A DNA stretch of 64,000 bases from Anisodus tanguticus (Eukaryota > Streptophyta > Magnoliopsida > Solanales > Solanaceae): positions 12,827,001 through 12,891,000 of the forward strand of contig CM067550.1 in the NCBI GenBank assembly GCA_034509755.1, in the 5' to 3' direction. A model generated the notes under the pieces. The model did no database searches and was not told the origin of the DNA. It worked only from the letters and a program-made list of their open reading frames with translations. Positions 46,168-56,475 of this stretch are shown in pieces. A program made the position numbers and the translations under genes. Numbering within the stretch: the first letter of the stretch is position 1; every line of letters starts with the position of its first letter.

Positions 46168-47070
46168 TTAGGGTCTAACCATGTTATTTATGGTACAGAT
46201 GATTCGTTCGGCTTTGCCATTTTGAGGGGAGGTATCAGGACACGAAAACCGAAAAACCATCCCATTGTTTTTGCAAAACTTGTGAAATGCAGAATTATTA
46301 AACGCACGGTTGTTATCACATTGAAAAGATTTGATGACTTTCTCAAACTGTGTTTTGATATAAATGCGAAATTCAAGAAATTTGGCAAACACTTCCGACT
46401 TAAATCTCAGTGGGTAAATCCAAACGAAATGAGAAAAATCATCTAATAAAACTAGATAATATTTATGGCCAAGTGAACTAGAAATATGAGATGTCCACAA
46501 TCAGCATGAATAATAACAAAGGGAGAAAACGTAACACTTAAAGATGATTTAAAAGGAAGACGAACATGTTTGCCTACAGAGCAAGAAACACAGTGTTGGG
46601 CAAGTTTCTCATTATTACATTGAATAATGTTATTGCCTCTAAGAAAATTAAAAACTGGGGCTCCTGGGTGTCCAAACCTATTATGTTAATTGGACGGAGA
46701 GATAGCAGCGAGAGATATATGAGAGCATGATCTGGCAGTGGATGTGGATGGGAATGGATAAAGATCCCCGTAATATTGCATCTCGTAAGAGGTGTACCCG
46801 TGCGAAGATCTTTCACAGTAAAACTAAACGGGTCAAAGTCAACAGAGACAACTATTATGAGTAAACGTCCAAACAGATATTAAGTTTTTAATAATGTTGG
46901 GAGCATACAAGATGTTGGCTAGGAAGAAGGGTGGGTGAGGTGGTTGGGTGTAGGTGGTACCATACCCCTGAATTGGAATGCGATGGCCATTACCGACAGT
47001 GATACATTGAGGATACTTTAAACGAAACAATTCGGGAAGATTACATGTATTCCGGGTGAGATGAGATGTG
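46168..47070 (-). pseudogene. Copia protease end, pre-integrase and integrase core
   Basis: Minus strand, downward from 47070: PQCITVGNGHRIPIQGYG and LYAPNIIKNLISV, then MKDLRTGTPLTRCN and a pre-integrase remnant, then integrase with LLDDFSHFVWIYPLRFKSEV, SFQCDNNRAFNN (catalytic Asp kept, Gly-Arg-Glu changed) and PQNGKAERIICTINN (catalytic Glu). Frames change between the three parts. It is the homologue of 27250-28200 in copia 1. Confidence 0.85.
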
Positions 47071-47072
47071 GC

Positions 47073-48191
47073 TCATGTATCCATGTACCAATTTTCATCG
47101 GGTTGTTGCAAGTTCATACTGCTGAAGGCCTGAACCAATTCAGATGGGGCCAGACCGTTGACGTTTTGCGGCTGCTGGTCTTGAACAAAGTGGGCCTGAG
47201 TGTGCAATTGGCGTGGACCGGGACTTGGGCCTAGAAGACCCCGCCTGCTGCTGTGGAAAATAAAGGGGGACTGAGGCCCAGGGAGCAGTGTCGGGCCACT
47301 GCCCTGGGCCAACCCAAGGCGCTGAAGTTGTGGCCTGACCAGCCGTGCCTCCACGCCCTCGGCCTCTCCCACCCTGCCTGATCCGCGGACCTTTCCTTTG
47401 CCACAACCGCGGCCACCCCGCTGTTGTTGGTTGTCCGACGGTGGTTGGTCGGCGGCAGGGGCGGCGGGAATAGCAGAAGTGTCTACCGTTAGCGCTTTCT
47501 GATTATGTTCGTCATGTTTAGCACGTCTGATTTCCTCCAACAATAATTGTGATCGGGCTTTATTGAAGCTGGGCAAAGGATCAACATGTTGTATCATCGT
47601 GGCTAGAGTATCATACTCACATTTTGGAAGACCTGCGACTAGTTGGAGAACCATATTTGTTTCGGAAACAGGTGCTCCCGCGTTTGAAAATTGGTCCGCC
47701 ACTAGTTTTAATTGCTTGCAGTATGCGGACATGTTAGAGAAATTTTTGAGACGTGTGTTGTTGAACTGTTCTTCCAAATAGACAGCACGAGTGTGCTTGT
47801 TGTCCTGAAAATTTTCTTCTAACCGAATCCATAGCTCGCGAGTAGAGGCGCCGGTTTTCATAATAGTGAGGAGCAAGTCCTGAGAAATAGTGACATAGAT
47901 CCACTGTTTCACAACAGCGTCAAGACGGCACCGTGTTATGTCGTCAATCTCAATGGGGCGAGGGAAAGAGTCGTCAATGTAATCCAACACGTTATAAATG
48001 CATGCATGGATACAGAGAAGTTCAACCCACGGAGAGTACTGATTGTTTTCTTGATCAAGAATCAATGGGATAAAGTTCTTGATGTTTGTTACTGTAAGTG
48101 CTGGATGAACAGATGGTGAAAACGATTGTGTGGTTGTGGGGATGATGACGAAGGAGGTTGAGGTTGTTGTGGGAGTTGTGGGAAGAGTCAT
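47073..48191 (-). pseudogene. Copia gag with intact frame, stop at the protease active site
   Basis: 372 codons are open from the ATG at 48191. After a Thr-rich N-terminus come IKNFIPLILDQENNQYSPW, VKQWIYVTIS, RELWIRLEENFQDNK, YLEEQFNNTRLKNF and VLQLVAGLPKCEYDTL, then SQLLLEEIRRAKHDE, then a Gly/Arg-rich tail (QQRGGRGCGKGK). No intact CCHC knuckle is visible. The frame ends at NWYMDT*, where TGA replaces the Gly of the protease DTG motif; ATSHLT follows in frame. Gag may still be translatable, but protease is not. It is the best-preserved retrotransposon frame in the window. Confidence 0.88.
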
Positions 48192-48348
48192 TAAAGTGGA
48201 TTAATATTGGTGAAGGAAGAGGAAGATGACAAGGAAAACATAATATGGTTCTCGGCCAAGGAGGAGTCGCCGGTGGTTTGGAAAAACCTAGGTGGTCGGT
48301 AGAAAAGGAAAAGAAAAATTAGGGTTTAGGGTTTTACTCTTGATATCA

Positions 48349-48505
48349 CGTAAGATTGTATTAATCTTCATTGTTGAGTCTTTCTCATTAATACAAATAT
48401 ATATAGGGTGTACAATGTAGAATCTTCATACAATAGAGATACTATATCTACCATAATTATATAATACTAAATATGACTAAATATATGGACTATACACGTT
48501 AATAG
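48349..48505 (-). repeat. 5' LTR and primer site of copia 2
   Basis: Minus strand: from ATTAACGTGTATAGTCC (48504) to AATACAATCTTACG (48349), then TGATATCAAGAG, a degenerate initiator-Met primer binding site. The expected TG start is mutated here. Confidence 0.75.
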
Positions 48506-49715
48506 TAAACTCTTTCAAATCAAGAGTATTTAGCATCAATCAAAGACCACTTCAAATGCTAAACTCAATTAACTGTTAACAATATCTATTGGTGCTTCGC
48601 TTCCACTAAGCAAAAGCTGAAAACATATATTATAAAAAATGCAACAAAATTGAACAGACTGTACCCCATGACTCGGTTGCCACGTCAACAAATTAGTCAT
48701 GTAGAATGACATGATCATCGAATATAAGTATACTCCAAATGATGAGACTATGAATTTTACAGTTCCATATTGACCCGACCCGTTGAGATGACCTTGAGTT
48801 GTAATATCAATTGAACTCCAAAACTCAGTCCTACCTCAGTTTTAAATTGGTCCCTGTCTCTGCAAAATAATTTAATAGTGTTGTTACTACTATATTTTTA
48901 ACATTTGGTTACTTTATTATTTGAATTTGCATATTTATTTTTTAATTTATCTATAAATAAAATTATTTATTAAATATTAGTAGGTGATTTCTTTTGATCA
49001 AGCATACACTAATAATGTTTAAAATAAATAAATTATTTATATTTTAATGACGTATTGAAGATTGAACGTGCAAACTGAAAAAAGTAACAAAAAATTAATA
49101 TTTCTATGTTATCTTGTTACCAAATTGAGTATATAACTAAACAAAACTTGAATAGCCCCTTATCTATCGATATAGGCGTCTTTTTATCCCTTATGTATAC
49201 TAGTACTAGTACGATAATAAATGTGGAAGTGAAAATAAGATAAATTAAATAAATATATAATTAAGATAAAATTTCTTTGTGAATAAAAAATACTAACTCA
49301 AATTAGCATTTGAAAGAATCTAATCTATTGGACTAACCCTTCAGGTGAAAGATTTACTCTTAAATAGTCTTGTTTCTTAGTTGTTCAAACAAATTTTCAT
49401 AATTAATATCTCGAGAGAAATTATTTGAATTTTTTACTTTTAAATACATATATCTAGAACTCTATAATCGATTGTGGTTCCTTAAAGCAAGAGCTTGATT
49501 ATGAGAAGAAGAGATAATATAGATTTGTCACCATTAGGCCTTTATTTCTAGGAATTTTGGTGATTTTTTTTTGTAACTAAGATAGAATTGGGAGAAGTTT
49601 GAGGGGAAAAAAAAGACTAGGAATATGTTTGAAGAAGATATCCATCAAACTTTGAGCCTTTCCAATCCTGTTAGAGTTTAGACTAAATTTTTCTACTTTT
49701 ACAAGGGGCAGAAAT
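48506..49715. other. Intergenic upstream of PRP18
   Basis: AT-rich non-coding DNA. ACTAGTACTAGTACG near 49199 is a short tandem motif. The PRP18 promoter must lie at the right end. No gene is visible. Confidence 0.5.
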
Positions 49716-49723
49716 TATAAATA
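49716..49723 (+). promoter_or_regulatory. TATA box of PRP18
   Basis: TATAAATA lies 104 bp before the ATG at 49827, a usual distance for a plant gene with a short 5' leader. The leader contains a CT-rich stretch (CTCGTCTCTATCTTTTCCCC). Confidence 0.5.
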
Positions 49724-49826
49724 CAGGACTTGAGGGTCCTATCTCCCAATTACAATAACTAACCACTCGTCTCTATCTTTTCCCCAAAATAATCACAATT
49801 CGAGCAATAGAAACCCTAGGTTTCTG

Positions 49827-52800
49827 ATGGATATACTGAAACAGGAATTAGAGAAACGCCGGAAAAACCTATCTCAAGATGTCGGCGGCCGGAAAATCTT
49901 CAAGCGGTCAGAAATCGAACAAAAACGCATCCAAAGAATCCGCGAAGAGGAAAAACGTGAAGCCGAAGCCAAATCCCTCCGTCAAAAACAATCACAACAT
50001 CAACACAACAAATCCACCGATGATAACAACAACAACAACTCCACGTCATCATCATCAAAATCAATCTCCAAAACCGATATTCAACATGACTCATCAACAC
50101 TTACCGACGAGCAAAAAATCGACGGATTAAACCTACCGCGACAAGAGGTAATTCGCCGACTTAGGTTTTTAAAACAACCGGTAACTATATTCGGTGAAGA
50201 TGACGTGGCAAGGCTAGATCGATTAAAGTTTATATTAAAAGCTGGATTATTTGAAGTTGATGATAGTGATATGACTGAAGGACAAACGAATGATTTTTTA
50301 AGAGATATTATTGAATTAAAGAAACGACAGAAATCGGGAATGATGAGTGAAAGGAAGAGGAAAGTTAGTGAGGATGTAGGTGAGGATAAAGATGGAGGAG
50401 GTGGTGATGAAGATTTGAGTGGTGATGGAGCGTCGTCGGGTGTGGATTATGATAAGGATTTGAAGAGAATGAAAATGGATTTTGGGGATTTGTGTGATGA
50501 AGATAAGATTTTGGTGTTTTTTAAGAAGTTGTTGAATGAGTGGAATCAAGAGCTTGATGAGATGACTGATTCGGAGAAGAGGACGGCGAAAGGGAAGTCA
50601 ATGGTTGCTACTTTTAAACAGTGTGCTAGGTACTTGCATCCGTTGTTCAAGTTTTGCAGGAAAAAGGTATAATTGTTGCTTTTTTCTTTGATTGATTTGT
50701 TTAGATATTATGGTTATAAGGTTGCAAGCTTTATGTTAATTTTATTTTTTTCATCAATGCAATTGCTTGAAATTAAAGCTTAGTTAGAAGTTTACTCATA
50801 TGAATCGAGTCTTAGGTGGTTATCCAATTTATGAAAGAATGAATTAGGCAACAACAACAACAACATACCCAGTATAATACTCCCACCAGGTGAGGTCTGG
50901 GGAGGGTAGAGTGTACGCAGATAAGGAGGTTGTTTTCGATAGACCCCGGATCAAGTAGAAACGAAAGCAACAGTGATAATAAGAAGTAATAGCAGCAACA
51001 GTGAATGAATTAGGCAATTTTGCAGAATGGAATTTGAGCTAAAATCTACAACTAAAACTAAGCTAAGATTTTAACTATACTAGATAGAGCAAAATGATAA
51101 TTTTGATTGATAAAAATTCAGAAGGGTTACATGGAAGAATATAAAGGAGAAGCCCTAGCTATTTTATGGGACCTAAAAGAACTATCACAAGGGGAAATGG
51201 GGTAATTGCGTAGATAAAGAAACTAAACTTAAGGGGTTCAGGTACAACTGATGAAACTTGTGTCCTTCTGTAAATCAACTCCCCACAGCTGTGAACTACA
51301 CTACTTGCACTTGATACAACCTTGAAAGAATCAGCCCATCTTTCTTACATAGCTCCTAAACTCATTCTGCATCAGCAATGCAATATGGAATATGGTTGTC
51401 TTTGTGGGAGTTCTAACTGTGATATAAAAGATCATAGTCTCATGCAGAAGGCCGTGTTTGCATCTAGTGATGCTGTATTTTGATCTAATAAATAAACTCA
51501 TCATAACTAGAATCGATTTCTTATGATTGTTTTGAAATTTGATTGAAATTGATCTTGAAGATTTATGATCTCTTGTTCTTCCAATGCTTTACTTGTTGGA
51601 GGTGAAATAGGAAGTAGTATAGAACATTGATGCAAGGATAGGTGCACATTCTTACTATAGATCCTGTTAGATCTTGCCTGCACAACATCTCATCTGACAT
51701 AAAAGGGAACTGGAAAAACTTGGAAGAGAAGAATGACGCCATTCTTCCTACTAGAGAACTTCTGATATCTACTCTAATCGTCTCATTGCCATCCGTGATT
51801 GAGTAGATGATGGGATAAACTAATGAATCTTTTGTCCCCTTCTCTTGTGAATAAGGATGTTATATTCTGAGGTAGCTGTGGTATAATGACCTGTGGAAGG
51901 GTAGTGGTTCATAGAATTCGAAGACATAGAGACAGTCTGTATAAAGATTTGTACATTTTTCTTATGTATAAATACTGAATGATGCGTGTTTTGCGAGTTA
52001 ATTACCTTACTGAAAATATTACATTAACTTAATTTATTGATGCATAAGTACTGTGCACGGACCTCATCTGCTATCCTTCATGTGATAATGATAACCCTAT
52101 AGATGATGATTAGTTAAGTGTATCAGAGGATATTATTCTATGTCTTATTATTATAATAGATAATAGATTATATAAGAAAAATGGAAAGATGCGCTCTCTT
52201 TTAACCGGATCCTTCTTCTCTGTTAACGCTACTAAGGACCTATAGGTTTGCCTACTTTACTTATTAAAGATAATGAGAATGGGTTATTCAAACAAAAAGG
52301 AAAAGCCAGAGTTTCTAAGCTTTTGCATTTTGTACATTGAACTTTTCACTGAAAGCAATCAGACCTGCCTGCCTTTAAAAAATAGGAAGTAGACCATTTT
52401 GCTAGCTTCACAAAGTGAAACTGAAAAGCCCACACACGATTAACTCGTCTTAACTCGAGGACTCCTTCGGAGAAGGGAAGGAAAACTGGATGATTGGAAA
52501 AAGGTAAGAATAGAGCGAGCAGCCACTTGCGTGGTTGACAGGAGTGAATACTTGGATTAGGAAGAGCTATCATGCATTGATAATTGAGAAAGTAAATTAG
52601 CACTATGTTGTTAATGACACAATGGAAGAAATACGGAGAGAACGGTAGGATTCTTACCCAAACATAACCCACTCTTCTCGATGGTTGCGTAGAGGTTTTA
52701 GAGTTATAAACCAAAACAAATCTATTTTGATCAAATCTTAAAGGATCTACTTCCAAGATGAGCTTAAACAGAGTGACCTGTTCGTGAAGATTCATATAGT

Positions 52801-53735
52801 CAATCCGAACTTGCTCAGGATTGAGGTGTAGTATATAGTAGTTGTTGTTAAAGGATTTAGTTCCTATAATGGATGCTAAGGCAGCACCTCCCATACTATC
52901 CCTTTACTGAATAGAGTCCACAAGTCTTGTAAATCCAAGTATATCACACACTGATTATTTGTCTATCAGCCCAATCTTATGTGCAGAAAGGTTGATTCTT
53001 ACCTGAACTAATTTCTTATGGTAGGTTCTTGAGCCAACTCTGAACATAGGCGGGTATATATGGTATATACAGGTGGAAAGCTAATAAATATATATGTAGC
53101 AGTGCTGCTGGTTTATCTACTAAAAAATCACCCATCCATTGAATTTGGAACATAAGCTGAATATGCTGGTAGTAGAATTTTTTGTAACTTAATAATTCTG
53201 ATGAGGTCTTTGCTTGCTGTCGTTGTCTTTTTAGAAAAACATCAGGTTTGACCAATATGTTTCTTGTATCCTCCCTTTTAAGATTCTTATTCAAATTACT
53301 TCTTCGGCATGAGAAGCTTATTTTGTCATGGTGTACTTCTTGTGTATCCAGTTACTTCCTGATGACATTAGGCAAGCACTACTTGTGGTTGTTGAATGCT
53401 GCATGAAGAGGGACTATCTAGCTGCAATGGATCAGTACATTAAGATGGCAATTGGTAATGCTCCTTGGCCTATTGGTGTTACTATGGTTGGTATTCATGA
53501 ACGGTCAGCTCGTGAGAAGATTTACACAAACAGTGTTGCTCATATCATGAATGACGAGACAACTAGGAAGTATCTGCAGTCAGTTAAAAGACTTATGACA
53601 TTCTGTCAACGGCGGTATCCAGCAATGCCATCCAAAGCTGTGGAGTTCAATAGCCTTGCGAATGGTAGTGACTTGCAGTCCCTGCTGGCAGAGGAGGGCA
53701 CTTCTGGCGGATCTCAAACAGAGGAAAGGCTTTGA
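49827..53735 (+). CDS. PRP18: Pre-mRNA-splicing factor 18
   Basis: Two exons, 49827-50666 (donor GTATAA) and 53352-53735 (acceptor after TGTATCCAG), phase 0; 1224 nt, 407 aa. Order: a charged N-terminal coil (about 1-55), an Asn/Ser-rich spacer (60-90), an SFM motif (about 101-140, LPRQEVIRRLRFLKQPVTIF), a basic/acidic linker with KRKR (175-212), and the Prp18 domain (about 226-385) with the hallmark loop GNAPWPIGVT (315-324) and VGIHERSAREKI. Prp18 acts in the second catalytic step of nuclear splicing with Slu7, at 3' splice site docking. The C-terminus is Gly/Ser/Glu-rich. The start is the first ATG after the leader, and the MDILKQELEKRRK beginning fits the family. The 2.7-kb intron holds an RTE tail. 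No lesion was seen. Confidence 0.95.
50852..51002 (-). mobile_element. RTE LINE 3' tail with 15-bp target duplication in the PRP18 intron
   Basis: A perfect duplication GAATGAATTAGGCAA flanks it (50837-50851 and 51003-51017). On the minus strand the 151-bp insert runs from ACTGTTGCTGCTATTAC through GATCCGGGGTCTATCG and 'ctgcgtacactctaccctcc' to a (TTG)n end. It has no tRNA-like head, so it is a 5'-truncated LINE or SINE copy. Confidence 0.92.
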
Positions 53736-54493
53736 ATAATGCCTGCATAAGGAATAACCTGCAGACATCTATAAATTGGTTTGCCTTTAGTACTGTTTTT
53801 ATGTATGTTGATTCTCCTTGATGTAGCTGAATTGTGGCACCTGAGTCAAGGCTGCCCTGCAAAGCCTTGCACAAGGGGAGAAAAAGAAATTGGAAGTCCT
53901 GGTTTGTAACTCTTCTAAAATTGGATCCATATGTAGAGAAAACATGCCTTTAGTTCTGCAATGAGTAACTCTGTCTGAAGATTAAAAATATGTCATGATG
54001 CCCGATTTAATGATAGTAGTGTTGAGGGACCGGTACTACTATCTCCAGGAATACTCTGGCGTAAGCCGGGGAGCTGGATATTGAAAAAATATATATGTCA
54101 TGATGTATTATAAGTGGGTAAATTGGATTGTCTGCGTGCGTAAGCATTGACTACTCAAATGATGGTTTGTGGTTTTTTTTTTTGACTTTGAAATGAAATA
54201 CTCATAAGGAAGTGGTGTCACACATTTTAAGTGCATGATGATTGTTTCCTTTTCCTATGTTTCAGAATAAAGTTATTCTGATGTTTATATAATACGTAGT
54301 ATGTACAACGAAGAAAAACTTCGAAGGATGGAGAACACAGGTGCGATTGGTCGCACTTTCGAGAAACAACACCATTTTCTGCCAGGCATTGATGCGAGAC
54401 CTACTTTGGCTTCCCCATTAACAATCAAATCTATTTAACATACTTAAGTACCTTTTTCAATGGATGTAAACTTAGTATACCTATTAAAACTCT
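53736..54493. other. PRP18 3' UTR and downstream DNA
   Basis: Non-coding. The 3' UTR should extend a few hundred bases from 53736; AATAAA-like signals occur at 54267 (GAATAAAG) and AT-rich text before it. No further gene. Confidence 0.45.
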
Positions 54494-55053
54494 TAGGAGT
54501 CGTTTGGACATGATTCGAAATTATGAGATGAAATCATGATAGATTGAAGTTGAAGTTTTGTTTGGACATGCAATTTGAATTTCTTAAGTTGTATTTTTTC
54601 TTATAAACATAAAAACCTCACAAGTTGTGAAAATCATCAAAAAAATTCAATTCTTATATAATCTTACAAAATGAGCAAGTCAGTTCATAACAAAATTAAT
54701 ACACTGCTGGAAAGTCAATACAACATCAATTGATCAAATTTTAGTTCAATAAAAAGGAAAATTTAACATGAATAGTAATGTAACTACATTTTAATATAAT
54801 GATACGTACAATCTGTTCACGTCGAGCATGCATTTCTCAATAAACACGATTGGTAAATATATCTATTAATTTATGGATCTTTTCTTACAAAATATAAATT
54901 TATGGGTCAAGTTTTACATTTAAAAAATTTGAAATCTCAAACCATGCTTTTTGGACAATTTGGAATTTGAAATCATGATATGAAGTTGAAGTTGAAATTT
55001 TGTGCAAAATGCACATGTGAAATCATCATTTGATATCGCATGTCCAAACGCCT
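54494..55053. mobile_element. Putative MITE of about 560 bp
   Basis: The left end TAGGAGTCGTTTGGACATG matches the reverse complement of the right end, TAGGCGTTTGGACATG. Inverted similarity continues inward (GAAATTATGAGATGAAATC against ATCAAATGATGATTTC). AT-rich, no coding. Target duplication unclear (TTA/TA at best). GTTTGGACATG repeats are common in Solanaceae. Confidence 0.55.
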
Positions 55054-56467
55054 ATTTAAGCTTTCTATGTATTGATGTCAAGCCAAAGGAAATGAATGCA
55101 TCATGGTCTCCGAAAATTCCTCCATCTCAATTTCATTGTCGAGCAGTCATAGCTCATATGCTTGATGTTCACGAGTCTGGTAGGCAATGAGGACAGTGAG
55201 ATACAGATCAACAAATTTTGTATCAAACTCGAGGTTATTCTGTTGTTTTTGCTGAGCAAAGACCGCCAAGCACTTGAGCTAAGAATTTATGTTATGGTGA
55301 CAAACTACCCATAGCATAGTGCTTCTTGTTTATTTTTTAGTATCATAGTGCTTCAGTCTCGTGAATAGCAGAGCAAATAGAAAGGAATTGAAGGCCAAAA
55401 GTTATATTCCCCACGGATCGAATCATACTTAAATTGGAGGAACAATTTCGTATAATGGAACTCTTGTAGAAAATAAAGTGATTCCAATTTAAAGAGGATG
55501 ACAGTATGACATATGGAATATGCTCTCTTTGAAACAAAATTGAAAGGCAAATCTTGATAAAGTATGGACTTAAGTGTCATAGAAGATATACAAAGTAACA
55601 AAGACAAGGATAAAAGCAAATTCTAAGATCATGAGATTGTTTTCTTTTCAAAAAACTAGTACTCCATCCTTCTAAAAAAAATTGATTTTACGTGTCCTTT
55701 AAGAAATAAGTAGTAATTATGAGACTGTCACTACTTTACTCATATTTATGTCTTTCTATTAAATATTTATTCTATTTATGTCTTTCTATTAAATATTTAT
55801 TCTATTTATGTCTTTCTATTAAATATTTACTATATTTATGTATTCTCTTCATTAGTGACAAAATTCTACTAAAGATAAAATTAAAACATAAACCCTAAAC
55901 CCTAAAATTTTAAAATTAAAAATAAAAATTAAGTTTATCTTAAACTTCTAAAACACAAATAATTTGAGAAATTTGCTTTTTAATAACCACCACTGAAAAT
56001 TTGAGATGGTTGGAGTCAGTGAAGTAATGTGGAATTGTGGATGGATGATAACTAGAAGAAACATCCTTATTTACTCAACCCACAAGAAAATATATCTCAA
56101 TATAAATATTTCACTACAATATTTTTTATTGCTAATTCTATATATGGAAATTACTTTTTTCATAATATATATATATATGGAAATTACTTGACCCTTATAT
56201 ATTTTAGTCACAACGTAAATAAACCATTTCCTAGTCGCAAGTCTTAACAGAATCTGAGAAATACTCCATCTGTCCTAATTTATATGACACATTTTTCTTT
56301 TTAGTCAGTGTATAGGGCAAAATTCGTATAAGACGATTGTACGAGTTAAGATGTGACATGTGGAGAGTAATGATGAGTCAGACTCACGTGAGTTTACGAC
56401 ACCACCGATTTTGTATGCATGGTACCGGGTGTGACTCAAGCAGGGCCGGTATCGGTATTAAAGAAGG
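55054..56467. other. Intergenic with tandem repeat and MITE fragments
   Basis: No gene is visible. A Stowaway-like end (ACTCCATCTGTCCTAATTTA) occurs at 56263 and another (TACTCCATCCTTCT) at 55661. The right end, 56400-56467, is the target flank of hAT 2. Confidence 0.45.
55741..55848 (+). repeat. 29-bp tandem repeat, about 3.5 copies
   Basis: Unit TATTTATGTCTTTCTATTAA plus ATATTTATTC begins near 55744, 55773, 55802 and (partial, changed) 55833. Confidence 0.9.
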
Positions 56468-56475
56468 CTAAGAGT
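56468..56475. repeat. Left target site duplication of hAT 2
   Basis: CTAAGAGT, identical to 59091-59098. Perfect 8-bp duplication. Confidence 0.9.

Larger units (their letters stand above)
40775..48505 (-). mobile_element. Copia retrotransposon interrupted by a gypsy solo LTR
   Basis: Minus-strand order: 5' LTR (48505-48349), primer site TGATATCAAGAG (from 48348), gag (48191 down), protease, pre-integrase, integrase (to 46168), Pro/Thr-rich linker (to about 45507), foreign solo LTR (45501-42803), linker remainder, RT and RNase H (42416-40985), purine tract and 3' LTR (40971-40775). All coding parts have stops or frame changes. Gag shares long blocks with the copia at 26055, so both are one family, in opposite orientations about 12 kb apart. 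No target duplication was found. Confidence 0.9.

Noticed and set aside
52346..52894. 182-codon minus-strand open stretch in the PRP18 intron
   Set aside because: No motif, no homology I recognise, AT-biased composition rich in Phe, Leu and Asn, and it lies wholly within an intron on the other strand. Probably chance; a protein search would decide.
55885..55906. Interstitial telomere repeat
   Set aside because: Only two AAACCCT units; too short to claim. AAACCCT also occurs by chance and as a promoter element.
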